Shown one piece after another: positions 48,670 to 56,531 of a stretch of DNA of 64,000 nt (its first letter is position 1; every line of letters starts with the position of its first letter). The stretch covers positions 930,001 to 994,000 of the forward strand of contig NZ_ATVL01000007.1 of the NCBI RefSeq assembly GCF_000420705.1, read 5' to 3'. The notes beneath the pieces were generated by a model. It saw nothing but the letters and a program-made list of their open reading frames with translations, did not search any database and was not told the DNA's origin. Made by a program: the position numbers and the translations under genes. The DNA is from Hymenobacter norwichensis DSM 15439. Its GTDB lineage: Bacteria; Bacteroidota; Bacteroidia; Cytophagales; Hymenobacteraceae.

Positions 48670-48677
48670 CAAAAGTA
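48670..48677 (-). promoter_or_regulatory. -7 promoter box abutting the lpxD start codon
   Basis: The minus strand reads TACTTTTG, then CCCG, then the lpxD ATG. With the usual start 4-7 bases after the box, transcription would begin at or next to the ATG, giving a leaderless message. Confidence 0.5.
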
Positions 48678-48689
48678 GAGAAATATTCA

Positions 48690-48753
48690 GTTGTCGGTTA
48701 TCAGTTGTGAGTTGTTGGTTTGTTCTGGCAACTCACAACTGATAACCGACAAC
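48690..48753. repeat. Word-repeat palindrome (GTTGTCGG / AGTTGTGAG words)
   Basis: A perfect 25 bp inverted repeat (48690-48714 and 48729-48753), beginning GTTGTCGGTTATCAGTTGTG. The right arm directly adjoins the TGA stop of the HD-domain gene at 48754-48756. It lies between that gene and the lpxD promoter. Confidence 0.85.
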
Positions 48754-49983
48754 TCATAAAATTTCCTTGGGGTAGCAGATGTAGTGCTTTTCAACGCGCT
48801 GGCCCAGCGCTTTGATGTTGGGCAGGTCGGAGGCTTCGGCCACGTTCACTACCCGGCCGCGCTTGGTTAGCACGTCGATGGTGTCTTGGCCATCGGCGTC
48901 GTAGGCGTTGTTGCTGATGCGGCCGGCAATCATGAGTTGGGCGGCATCGTCGTGGGTGAGGCCGAACCGCTCGGCAATTAGCTCCACAATGCCAATCTGG
49001 AAGTCTTCCTCAAAAGGCTCGGTTTGCAGGCTAATTTTGAACAGGTGTCGGTCCAGAATACTTTGGGAGAGGTAGTTCAGCACCTTGTCGGGGTGGTCGG
49101 CCCAGAGCTTCACGGCGCTCCACACGTCGGTGTCGTCGAGGCGGGCGAAACGGCGCAGGATGGCGTCGTCGGCTTCAAACTCAGCCTGGGTTACGGCTTT
49201 GGCCAGGAAGAAATGCAGGGCCGGGGAGGCCGGTACCTTATGGCCGGCGCGGGTCAGTTCTTGGGCGCGTTGCATGATGCGGATAATCATCTGCTCGGCG
49301 CTGGTTACGGTTTTGTGCAGATACACCTGCCAGTACATCAGCCGCCGGCTCACCAAGAAATTCTCGATGCTGTATACCGCTTTTTCTTCTAGCACCAGCT
49401 TTTCATCTACCACGGTCAGCATTTTGATGAGACGGTCGGCGCCGGGGCGGCCTTCCTGCACGCCAGTATAGAACGAGTCTCGGTTGAGGTAGTCGAGCCG
49501 GTCCATGTCGAGCTGGCTGCTGACGAGCTGGTGGAAAAACGGCCGGTGGTAGGTGCCCTGGAAGATTTCGATGGCCAAATCCAGCGCCCCGTCAAACTCG
49601 GCGTTCAGCTTCCGCATCAGGTGCAAACTGATTTGCTCGTGGTCGACGCCGTGGAAAATACTGCGCTCCAAAGCGTGGGAGAGGGGGCCGTGGCCGATGT
49701 CGTGGAGGAGGATGGCCGCTTGCGCCGCTTCGCCCTCACGGGCGGTAATGGCTACGCCTTTATCCTTAAGTGTGCGCAACGCCAACGACATGAGGTGCAT
49801 AGCGCCCAGCGCGTGGTGAAAGCGCGTGTGCAGCGCCCCCGGATACACAAACATGGTGAGGCCCAATTGCTGAATCCGCCGCAGGCGCTGGAAATACGAG
49901 TGCTCAATCAGGTCGAACAACAGCTCGGTAGGGATGGTCACGAAGCCATACACCGGGTCGTTGAAGATTTTCTTTTTATTCAT
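48754..49983 (-). CDS. HD-domain phosphohydrolase (dNTPase/SAMHD1-like)
   Basis: A 409-residue soluble metal-dependent hydrolase. The HD motif is split as usual: HTRFHHALGAMHL near residue 58, then LHDIGHGPLSHALE near 100 and the closing Asp in SQLDMDRLDYLNRD (~170). This layout is that of dGTPase/SAMHD1-like proteins, which hydrolyse dNTPs, but the substrate here is unknown. ATG 49983 (MNKKKIFNDPVYGFVTIP) is the family start. It precedes the lipid A genes on the minus strand and is divergent from porX. Confidence 0.88.
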   Translation of the reverse strand: MNKKKIFNDPVYGFVTIPTELLFDLIEHSYFQRLRRIQQLGLTMFVYPGALHTRFHHALGAMHLMSLALRTLKDKGVAITAREGEAAQAAILLHDIGHGPLSHALERSIFHGVDHEQISLHLMRKLNAEFDGALDLAIEIFQGTYHRPFFHQLVSSQLDMDRLDYLNRDSFYTGVQEGRPGADRLIKMLTVVDEKLVLEEKAVYSIENFLVSRRLMYWQVYLHKTVTSAEQMIIRIMQRAQELTRAGHKVPASPALHFFLAKAVTQAEFEADDAILRRFARLDDTDVWSAVKLWADHPDKVLNYLSQSILDRHLFKISLQTEPFEEDFQIGIVELIAERFGLTHDDAAQLMIAGRISNNAYDADGQDTIDVLTKRGRVVNVAEASDLPNIKALGQRVEKHYICYPKEIL

Positions 49984-49999
49984 AGGAGGCAGCCCGATC

Positions 50000-50078
50000 C
50001 TCCAGCTTCGGGCATTGTTGCACGGTTTGTGCTGTATGTGGCTGAACGGGTGTCGTTCAACAAGGCCCGAAGCTGGAG
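50000..50078. repeat. Palindrome in the HD gene / porX divergent spacer
   Basis: A 21 bp inverted repeat with one mismatch (CTCCAGCTTCGGGCATTGTTG region, 50000-50020, partner 50058-50078). It lies 17 bp upstream of the HD gene's ATG within a 366 bp gene-free spacer (49984-50349). The remainder of that spacer is unremarkable; no exact -7 box is seen in front of porX. Confidence 0.65.
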
Positions 50079-50349
50079 CTTCAGGCAGCATTTTGGCGGC
50101 GCCAACAGGAATCCACTTATTTTCCGGTTCTTTACGGCGGAGTTTGACGGGAATATCTGTTGGCGATAATTTTTTAAATCAAAAACCGAGGATTGGGAGT
50201 AAAGCTACTTACGAAACTTCAGTTGCAACCCTTTTAAGCCTGTTAGGTTCTTTGGAATCTAACGGTGCTGTGAATGGTACAACTACCACAGGAAGCTCGT
50301 TTATTGCCGCGCCAACCGTAGGTTGGCGTTACACCCAAGACCCCACTCA

Positions 50350-51918
50350 ATGCAACGTTACAGCATACTCTGGGCCGATGATGAAATCGACCTCCTTAAG
50401 CCGCACATCCTCTTTTTACAGGAAAAAGGCTACGACGTAACCGGTGTTAATTCTGGTGCCGACGCCATCGAGCAAGTGCAGGAGCAGAACTACGACATCG
50501 TATTTCTCGACGAAAATATGCCCGGCCTCACCGGCCTCGAAACCCTCACCGAAATCAAGGCGGCCAAGCCCACGCTTCCCGTCATTATGATTACCAAGAG
50601 CGAGGAAGAGCACATCATGGAGGACGCCATCGGCTCCAAGATTGCCGATTACCTCATCAAGCCCGTCAACCCCAGCCAGATTCTGCTGTCGGTGAAGAAG
50701 GTACTCGACAACAAGCGCCTCGTATCCGAGAAAACCAACTCCGGCTATCAGCGCGACTTCCGCCAGCTAGGCATGCAGCTCTCCGACCGCCTCAGCCCCA
50801 GCGAGTGGGCAGATGTGTACAAGAAGTTGGTGTACTGGGAGTTGGAAATCAACGAGACGGAAGGCAAGAGCATGGCTGACGTCTTCAACATGCAGAAGGA
50901 CGAGGCCAATACCTACTTCGGCCGCTTCATCACCGAGGACTACGAGGACTGGGTGAACGGCGACGATAAGGACGCTCCGCTCATGTCGCACCAGCTGTTC
51001 AAGGAGCGGGTGTTTCCGCTGATGAAGTCCACCGGCGACACACCCGTGTACTTCGTGCTCATCGACAACCTGCGCTACGACCAGTGGAAGATTCTGGAGC
51101 CCATCATTGCCGAGCTGTTCACCGTGGACCAGGAGGAGATGTATTATTCCATCCTGCCTACTACCACGGCCTACGCCCGTAACGCCATTTTCGCGGGCAT
51201 GATGCCCGGTGATATCCAGAAGAAATACCCCAACCTGTGGGTGTGGGACGACGATGACGAAGGCAAAAACCTGCACGAAGCCGAGCTGGTGGAAATCAAC
51301 TTCCAGAAGGCCGGCCAGAAGCAGAAGTTCAGCTACAACAAGGTAACCAACCTGCAAGCCGGTAAAGACTTGTTGGGCAAAATGGCCAACCTGCACAACA
51401 ACAACAAGCTGAACATCATCGTCTACAACTTCGTGGACATGCTCAGCCACGCCCGCACCGACATGGCCATGATTCGGGAACTGGCTGCAGATGAGTCGGC
51501 GTATCGCAGCATTACCCGTTCGTGGTTCCTGCACTCGCCGCTGTATGAAATGTTGCAGCAGATTGCCGAGCGCAAAGGCAAGCTCATCATTACCACTGAC
51601 CACGGCACCATCCGGGTGAAGCGCCCCTACAAGATTGTGGGCGACCGAAACACCAACACCAACCTGCGCTACAAGCACGGCAAAAACCTGGGCTTCGACG
51701 ACAGCAAGGACGTGTATACCGTGCGTAAGCCGGAGCGCATCTTCCTGCCCCGCGAAAACGTGAGCACCGCCTACGTCTTCACGGTTGGTGACTACTTCTT
51801 CGCCTACCCCAACAACTACAACTACTACGTGAACTACTACAAGGACACGTTCCAGCACGGTGGTATTTCGTTGGAGGAGTGCATCATCCCCTATATCACG
51901 CTCACCCCGAAAGGGTAG
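50350..51918 (+). CDS. porX: PorX, type IX secretion response regulator with PglZ domain
   Basis: Controls type IX secretion genes and gliding or virulence traits. The 522-residue protein has a receiver domain (1-120) with Asp10/Asp11 and phospho-acceptor Asp54 (VFLDENMPGL), a helical linker, and a PglZ/alkaline-phosphatase-like domain (~205-510) with LPTTTAYARNAIFAG (Thr271-273 region) and metal ligands in VYNFVDMLSHARTDM and TTDHGTIRV. Studied PorX proteins bind zinc and hydrolyse cyclic and linear oligonucleotides; the key residues are kept here. ATG 50350 fits the receiver N-terminus. The partner kinase PorY is not in the window, as is usual. Confidence 0.95.
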   Translation: MQRYSILWADDEIDLLKPHILFLQEKGYDVTGVNSGADAIEQVQEQNYDIVFLDENMPGLTGLETLTEIKAAKPTLPVIMITKSEEEHIMEDAIGSKIADYLIKPVNPSQILLSVKKVLDNKRLVSEKTNSGYQRDFRQLGMQLSDRLSPSEWADVYKKLVYWELEINETEGKSMADVFNMQKDEANTYFGRFITEDYEDWVNGDDKDAPLMSHQLFKERVFPLMKSTGDTPVYFVLIDNLRYDQWKILEPIIAELFTVDQEEMYYSILPTTTAYARNAIFAGMMPGDIQKKYPNLWVWDDDDEGKNLHEAELVEINFQKAGQKQKFSYNKVTNLQAGKDLLGKMANLHNNNKLNIIVYNFVDMLSHARTDMAMIRELAADESAYRSITRSWFLHSPLYEMLQQIAERKGKLIITTDHGTIRVKRPYKIVGDRNTNTNLRYKHGKNLGFDDSKDVYTVRKPERIFLPRENVSTAYVFTVGDYFFAYPNNYNYYVNYYKDTFQHGGISLEECIIPYITLTPKG

Positions 51919-51933
51919 AAGAGGATGGATTTT

Positions 51934-51968
51934 AAAAAAGGGACGCCAGAGTATGGCGTCCCTTTTTT
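51934..51968. terminator. Terminator after porX
   Basis: A 15 bp stem (AAAAAAGGGACGCCA at 51934-51948, partner 51954-51968) with T runs on both strands; it serves convergent porX and the plug-domain gene. Confidence 0.9.
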
Positions 51969-51991
51969 AGTTTATAGTAAATGGTAGGGAG

Positions 51992-52363
51992 TTACTTCTT
52001 CATGGTAATCAATATCACACCGTTCAGGCCACTAGGACCATACACGGCGGCCTTGCTGCCTTTCAGAACTTCGATTTTTTCAATCAGATTAGGTTCCAGC
52101 GTTTTCATCCGTTCCTCCGTGATGGGCGTTCCATCGACAACGTAGAGGGGCGGGTTGCGTGAAGCTAGCGTTGTATTGTGCGAAAGGCGGATGGAGGTGC
52201 TAGGCGCAGAATTGGCTGCCGGCTGCCCGTTTTTGGGTTGCACCAAAGGCTCTGGCTTTCCAATGGATAATTGCGGAAGGGCAGTCTGGGCGTAGCTGTT
52301 AGTACTAGCACTTAGGAGCAATGCCCCCGTGATACGTGCGAAAGTCAGGCTTAGCTTTTTCAT
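51992..52363 (-). CDS. Orphan TonB plug-domain protein
   Basis: A 123-residue exported protein. Signal peptide residues 1-25 (cleavage near SYA-QT), a Pro/Asn-rich linker, then a short TonB-receptor plug motif (PPLYVVDGTPITEERMKTLE, IEKIEVLKGSKAAVYGPSGL, NGVILITMKK). There is no beta-barrel: the frame ends directly after the plug. It is not a broken receptor, since no barrel remnant follows. Similar stand-alone plug proteins occur in Bacteroidota with unknown role. It is downstream of nothing on its strand; the M1 peptidase gene begins its own unit upstream. Confidence 0.75.
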   Translation of the reverse strand: MKKLSLTFARITGALLLSASTNSYAQTALPQLSIGKPEPLVQPKNGQPAANSAPSTSIRLSHNTTLASRNPPLYVVDGTPITEERMKTLEPNLIEKIEVLKGSKAAVYGPSGLNGVILITMKK

Positions 52364-52415
52364 GCAAAAAGATAGTGAAGTTTGCTGTTATAACGTGCTG
52401 TAAATGAGAAGGGTC

Positions 52416-54287
52416 TTACTTTCTCATCCACACGTTATCGGCCTTGTGCTTGTCGGGTACGTAGGTGCTGCCTAGCTCCACGCGCTTCACGGCTTGTTTG
52501 GTGGAAACGGGCACCGTGACGGTGGTATTGCCGGCTTGCCACACTGCAACGGTGCGGTGAAGTTTCTCGGTTTTGCCATCGGCGAAAGTCACGGTGAGGT
52601 CGACGGGGACGGGTTTGGTGCCTTTGGCGGTTACCAGGATGTCGTAGCCGCTGCTGGTTTTGCTGACGTTGCTAACGGCCAGATCGGGGTAGCCGTCGTC
52701 GAAAAACCAGCGCTGCCAGAACCAGTTCAGATTTTGGCCCGCGCCTGTGTTCATCGAGTTGAAGAAATCGTAGGGCATGGGGTGCTTGCCGTGCCAGTTG
52801 CGGATGTAGGTGTGCAGGGCTTTCGTGAACAGCTCCTCGCCAAGCAAATCTTTCACGTAGAGGTAGCCCAGCGCCGGTTTGGGGTAAGAATTCAGGAAGA
52901 ACGCCGTGCCGTTTTGGAGGGTGCTGAGCGTGGTGATGGGCACATCAAACTCTTGCGCTGAGCCGCGGGCGTAGGGCTCCACGCCGTATTCATCCTCGAA
53001 ACCGGGCTTGATGATGCCGGAAATAATCCACTCCCCGATGGTGGCCCAGCCCTCGTCCATCCAACCGTATTTGGTTTCGTTGGTGCCCATGTAGAACGGG
53101 AACATGGTGTGGAATACCTCGTGGTCGGTGAGGGTGATGGCGTCGTCGCGGGTGTCCACAGGGTTGTCATTCACCATCATCGGGTACTCCATCTGGTCGA
53201 GGCCATCGAACACGGTTTCGTGGGAGTAGGGGAAGGGCCACTTCGGGAAGGTGTAGCTCATAGCTTCCACGGTCTGACGTGTGAACTGCACCACTTCCTC
53301 GAAATCCTTGTGCTTGGGATTATACACGGCATCGACGCGGGTGCGGCGCTTAGTGGCGGCATCTACCACCAGGCTGCTGGCCTGCCACACGTAATGGTCG
53401 GCGGTGGCAAACACGAAATCCGTTACGTCTTTGGCTTCAAAGCGCCAAGTGTTCTGGGCGTTGGCGACGGTAATGTCTTTACGCTTGAGGTCGGCCTCGC
53501 TAATGATAGGGGTAATGCCGTCTTGCTGCTCGGCCTGCTGAAGGCGCTGCACGTATTTCGGCGCCAAGACCTGGCTGGCGTTTTTCAAATCACCAGTGGC
53601 CCACACCACGAAGTTACGGGGCACTGTAATGGCGGCTCGGAAGGTGCAGAAGTCGTTGTAGAATTCCTGAGAGCCGTTGTAGTCGGCGGTGTTCCAGCCA
53701 TCAATATCATCATACACCGCAATGCGCGGGAAGAAATACGCCACGAAAGCCGCCCCCGGCTCAATTTCGCCGGTGCGCATGTGGGAGCCTTTGTTGAGGA
53801 GGTAGGAGTAGGCCACCCGCACCTTCAGGCTGCCGCCTGAACCCAACGCCTTGGGGAGCTTCACGGGCAGGTTGGTGGCCTGAATCCGGAGCTTGGCTAC
53901 GTCCTGGGCTTGCCCGTTGAAACTGAGCGCTTCAATCTGCACTCCCTCGCCAATATCTTCAGCACTCATCGGGTTGACCCGCGGCGCACCTTTTTGATAC
54001 AGGTTCGGGTAGAGCTTGAATTGCAGTTGCCGCAGCGAATCGGGGCTGGCGTTTTGGTACACGACATCCACGGTGCCCGCCACCCGGCGCGTGGCGGGGT
54101 CGAAGCTAACGTTGATGTCGTATTCGGCGGAGTTCTGCCAGTACTTAGGACCCGGCGCGCCGGTGGCCGAGCGGGTGCCCTTGGCATAGGTGGCTTGCAG
54201 GTTGAGCGGTACTGGCAGCAGCTGGCTGCGGCCGGGCAGCGCCAGCAGCAAGGTCAGCCCGGCCAGTAGGGTAGAGGGTAGTTTCAT
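52416..54287 (-). CDS. M1-family (gluzincin) metallopeptidase, secreted
   Basis: A 623-residue exported zinc peptidase. Signal peptide residues 1-20. The zinc site is HEVFH (389-393) with the third ligand Glu412 in WMDEGWA, exactly 18 residues after the second His. The aminopeptidase GxMEN motif is changed to LDQMEYPMM, so N-terminal binding may differ. A C-terminal beta domain follows (SGYDILVTAKGTKPVPVDLT). ATG 54287 is used, because the -7 box at 54313-54306 lies beyond it and would exclude the longer frame from 54308. Confidence 0.88.
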   Translation of the reverse strand: MKLPSTLLAGLTLLLALPGRSQLLPVPLNLQATYAKGTRSATGAPGPKYWQNSAEYDINVSFDPATRRVAGTVDVVYQNASPDSLRQLQFKLYPNLYQKGAPRVNPMSAEDIGEGVQIEALSFNGQAQDVAKLRIQATNLPVKLPKALGSGGSLKVRVAYSYLLNKGSHMRTGEIEPGAAFVAYFFPRIAVYDDIDGWNTADYNGSQEFYNDFCTFRAAITVPRNFVVWATGDLKNASQVLAPKYVQRLQQAEQQDGITPIISEADLKRKDITVANAQNTWRFEAKDVTDFVFATADHYVWQASSLVVDAATKRRTRVDAVYNPKHKDFEEVVQFTRQTVEAMSYTFPKWPFPYSHETVFDGLDQMEYPMMVNDNPVDTRDDAITLTDHEVFHTMFPFYMGTNETKYGWMDEGWATIGEWIISGIIKPGFEDEYGVEPYARGSAQEFDVPITTLSTLQNGTAFFLNSYPKPALGYLYVKDLLGEELFTKALHTYIRNWHGKHPMPYDFFNSMNTGAGQNLNWFWQRWFFDDGYPDLAVSNVSKTSSGYDILVTAKGTKPVPVDLTVTFADGKTEKLHRTVAVWQAGNTTVTVPVSTKQAVKRVELGSTYVPDKHKADNVWMRK

Positions 54288-54305
54288 GAAGAGGGAATAT
54301 CGCCA

Positions 54306-54313
54306 CAAAAGTA
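54306..54313 (-). promoter_or_regulatory. -7 promoter box for the M1 peptidase gene
   Basis: The minus strand reads TACTTTTG (exact TAnnTTTG), 18 bp before ATG 54287. It decides that start over the upstream in-frame ATG at 54308. Confidence 0.5.
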
Positions 54314-54399
54314 ACCATCCTCTCCACCGGGCTGCATTTCGGCCGTGCGAACTGTCGTTTAGTTCTGCCCTGTCGTGGCCAGTAGCCGTTGCCTGGTGG

Positions 54400-55354
54400 C
54401 TACTTGGCCGGAGTCACGAAGCTGCAAACTGCCCGCGTAAAGGCCGCGTTGTTTTCATGGTAGAGCAGATGGCTGCCGGGAAGTATCACCGTTTGTTGCT
54501 GCGGGAAACGAAAGGATTTGTAATGTTCCACCCCCACCGCATAGTCGCGGGTGCCGGTGATAACGAGGGCTGGTACGTGTATCTGCGCCGTTAGCGCCGT
54601 GTAGTCGGCTACATATTCGGGGTAGGAGTTGGCCAGCGTACTATCGAGCAGCGGCGGAATCAGCTTGGACCCGAAGTCGGTGGTGCGCTGGTAGCTGCTT
54701 TCCAGGCTGTCCATGCGGGCAATGGTGCCAATGCTGTCGGCCAGCAGCCGGTAAGCCAAGTGGCGCTGGCTAAGCTGCTGTCGTAGCTGCCCCCAGGCCT
54801 GCACCAGGCGCGGGCGGTTGGTAGGTGTAAGTACCGTGTCTATGCCCAGCAGGTGGTAGCCGGCCGTTAGCTGGTTTTGCAGGAAGGTGGTGCTAAAGAA
54901 ATGCAAGGTGGAGTTTGCCAGAATGAGGCCGGCCACGCGCTGTGGGTATTTGCGGGCGTAGTTTACGGCCAGCACGCCCCTACATCTTCTCGACCCCCAG
55001 CTGCTGCCGGATTTCCTCCATATCTTCTACTAGCCGGTTCAGGCTGTAATCTGCCGCGTTCTGCGAGTGGCCCGACCCGCGCTGGTCGGCGTAAATCATG
55101 GTCAGGCACTGCTCCAGACGGTTGCCGCCCAGCTGCTCGAACGAGAGGTAGTCCTGGCCCGGCCCGCCGTGCACGTACAGGCAAGGGTAGCCCTGGCCCG
55201 CTACCTTCACGGCCACCTTCACGCCGTCATGGGTGGTAATCATCTGCTCGGAAGGCGGGAGCTGCCGGTATGGGGGCGTGGAATGGCAGGCTGCTAGCGT
55301 TGCCGCAAGGACCATGGCCAGCACAAAACGAAGCAAACAAGGTAGAGCGGGCAT
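54400..55354 (-). pseudogene. Alpha/beta hydrolase (proline iminopeptidase-like) lipoprotein, broken by a small deletion
   Basis: The first part (55354-54980) encodes a lipoprotein signal (lipobox LAAC), then the hydrolase N-terminal half (YVHGGPGQDYLS oxyanion segment, YADQRGSGHS). The frame hits TAG right after GVEKM. The second part (from 54975 in another frame) continues exactly with LAVNYARKYPQRVAGLIL through to the catalytic-His region and a normal end. The missing piece is the strand-turn-helix YLLGHSxGG, which holds the nucleophilic Ser. A deletion of about 20 nt, 2 modulo 3, explains both the gap and the frame change. The gene is therefore inactive unless this is an assembly error. 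Confidence 0.75.
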
Positions 55355-55440
55355 GAAACAGAAGCGTGAATAAGCCTGAAAACACAAGTAACAGTGTCCA
55401 ACTCGACAGCTTAGCAAGGTTTGGCAATAGGCTACTTTCC

Positions 55441-56355
55441 TTACACGCTTACCAACCCGGCTGGCGTTAGTTCCTGTTCGCCGTGCCAACAGTAGGCCAC
55501 CAGCTCGCCGCCTTTCGCCACGCTGTAATCCAGACACACGGCGTGCGGGCTCAGCAACTGCGGCGTACCACGCAGCCAGTAATGGCCGAAGAACACGGGT
55601 GTATCGTCCTGGTAATGCCACGCGTCAGTTAACGCGGCCACATCAACGGGTAGCAGGTTTAGCGCCTCAATGGGCTCCAAGTAATACTCTTGGTAGGTGC
55701 TGTTTTGCGGGTCGTGCCACCAGCGGGTGCGCATTTTGGTGCGGGCGTTGCCGTCTTTGTCGTGGAAGGAAACGGCGGGGGGTAGGTCCACTTCCTTGCC
55801 TTTGAGGGTGTCTTCCACCGCCTGGTACTCGGGGGTGCCGCGCTGGGAACTACGCAGCAGAAAGGCGTCGGTGAGGCGCGCATTAGGTAATTGCTGGCGC
55901 AGGTACTCGATGTGGCGCGGGTCCCAGCAGGCGTGTACCACGCGCATGCCCGGTAGTTCCAGAAACAGTGGCAACGTTTTGAACCATTCGATATAGTCCT
56001 GCCACTGCGCCCAGCCTTCCCGAGTGCTGAAGGCTTCCAGCGTTTTGAAGTGCTGCATGATGTTGCGCGGCATATGTGGCCGTAGGTGGCCGCCTTGGGG
56101 GTGCTTTTCGTGGAAGCAAATGGCATTGTACTCGTGGTTACCCATCACCGCCAAAGCTGCGCCACCGTCCACCATACCGCGCACAATCTCCAGCGTTTCC
56201 CGGATGTACGGCCCCCGGTCGATGAAGTCACCCACGAAAATTACCTGCCGGTTGGGGTGCCGATACACGCCTTGCTCTAGCGCATACCCCAGCTTGGCCA
56301 GCATGGCGCGCAACTCGTTGGCGTGGCCGTGAATGTCACCAATGATGTCGTACAT
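55441..56355 (-). CDS. Metallophosphoesterase (PrpE/ApaH-like)
   Basis: A 304-residue calcineurin-like phosphoesterase with all five metal motifs: GDIHGH (6-11), GDFIDRGP (~43-50), GNHEYN (~72-77), VVHACWDP (~138) and FFGHYWLRG (~255). The layout resembles PrpE or bis(5'-nucleosyl)-tetraphosphatase, which act on dinucleotide polyphosphates or phosphoproteins, but the substrate is unknown. It is soluble. It lies downstream of the Smr/DUF2027 gene on the same strand, with a word-repeat palindrome between. Confidence 0.85.
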   Translation of the reverse strand: MYDIIGDIHGHANELRAMLAKLGYALEQGVYRHPNRQVIFVGDFIDRGPYIRETLEIVRGMVDGGAALAVMGNHEYNAICFHEKHPQGGHLRPHMPRNIMQHFKTLEAFSTREGWAQWQDYIEWFKTLPLFLELPGMRVVHACWDPRHIEYLRQQLPNARLTDAFLLRSSQRGTPEYQAVEDTLKGKEVDLPPAVSFHDKDGNARTKMRTRWWHDPQNSTYQEYYLEPIEALNLLPVDVAALTDAWHYQDDTPVFFGHYWLRGTPQLLSPHAVCLDYSVAKGGELVAYCWHGEQELTPAGLVSV

Positions 56356-56396
56356 GGGTTTGTTAATCTATAAGATTCACTGACAGCTACTTATGA

Positions 56397-56527
56397 AAGC
56401 TAGTTCCCCTCCTCAGATAAGCAGGGGCTAGGGGTGGTTAACCAATCGTTGAACGAAAATTAGCTTTCTAATTCTAGTTCTTCAACCACCCCTAACCCCT
56501 CCTCATCCAAGGAGGGGAACTAGCTTT
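56397..56527. repeat. Word-repeat palindrome (AGTTCCCCTCCT / AGGGGTGGTT words)
   Basis: Arms of about 45 bp (56397-56443 and 56484-56527) pair imperfectly: AAAGCTAGTTCCCCTCCT, then GGGGCTAGGGGTGGTT, with a diverged middle. It starts 5 bp downstream of the Smr/DUF2027 stop and ends 42 bp before the phosphoesterase ATG. Confidence 0.75.
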
Positions 56528-56531
56528 TAGC

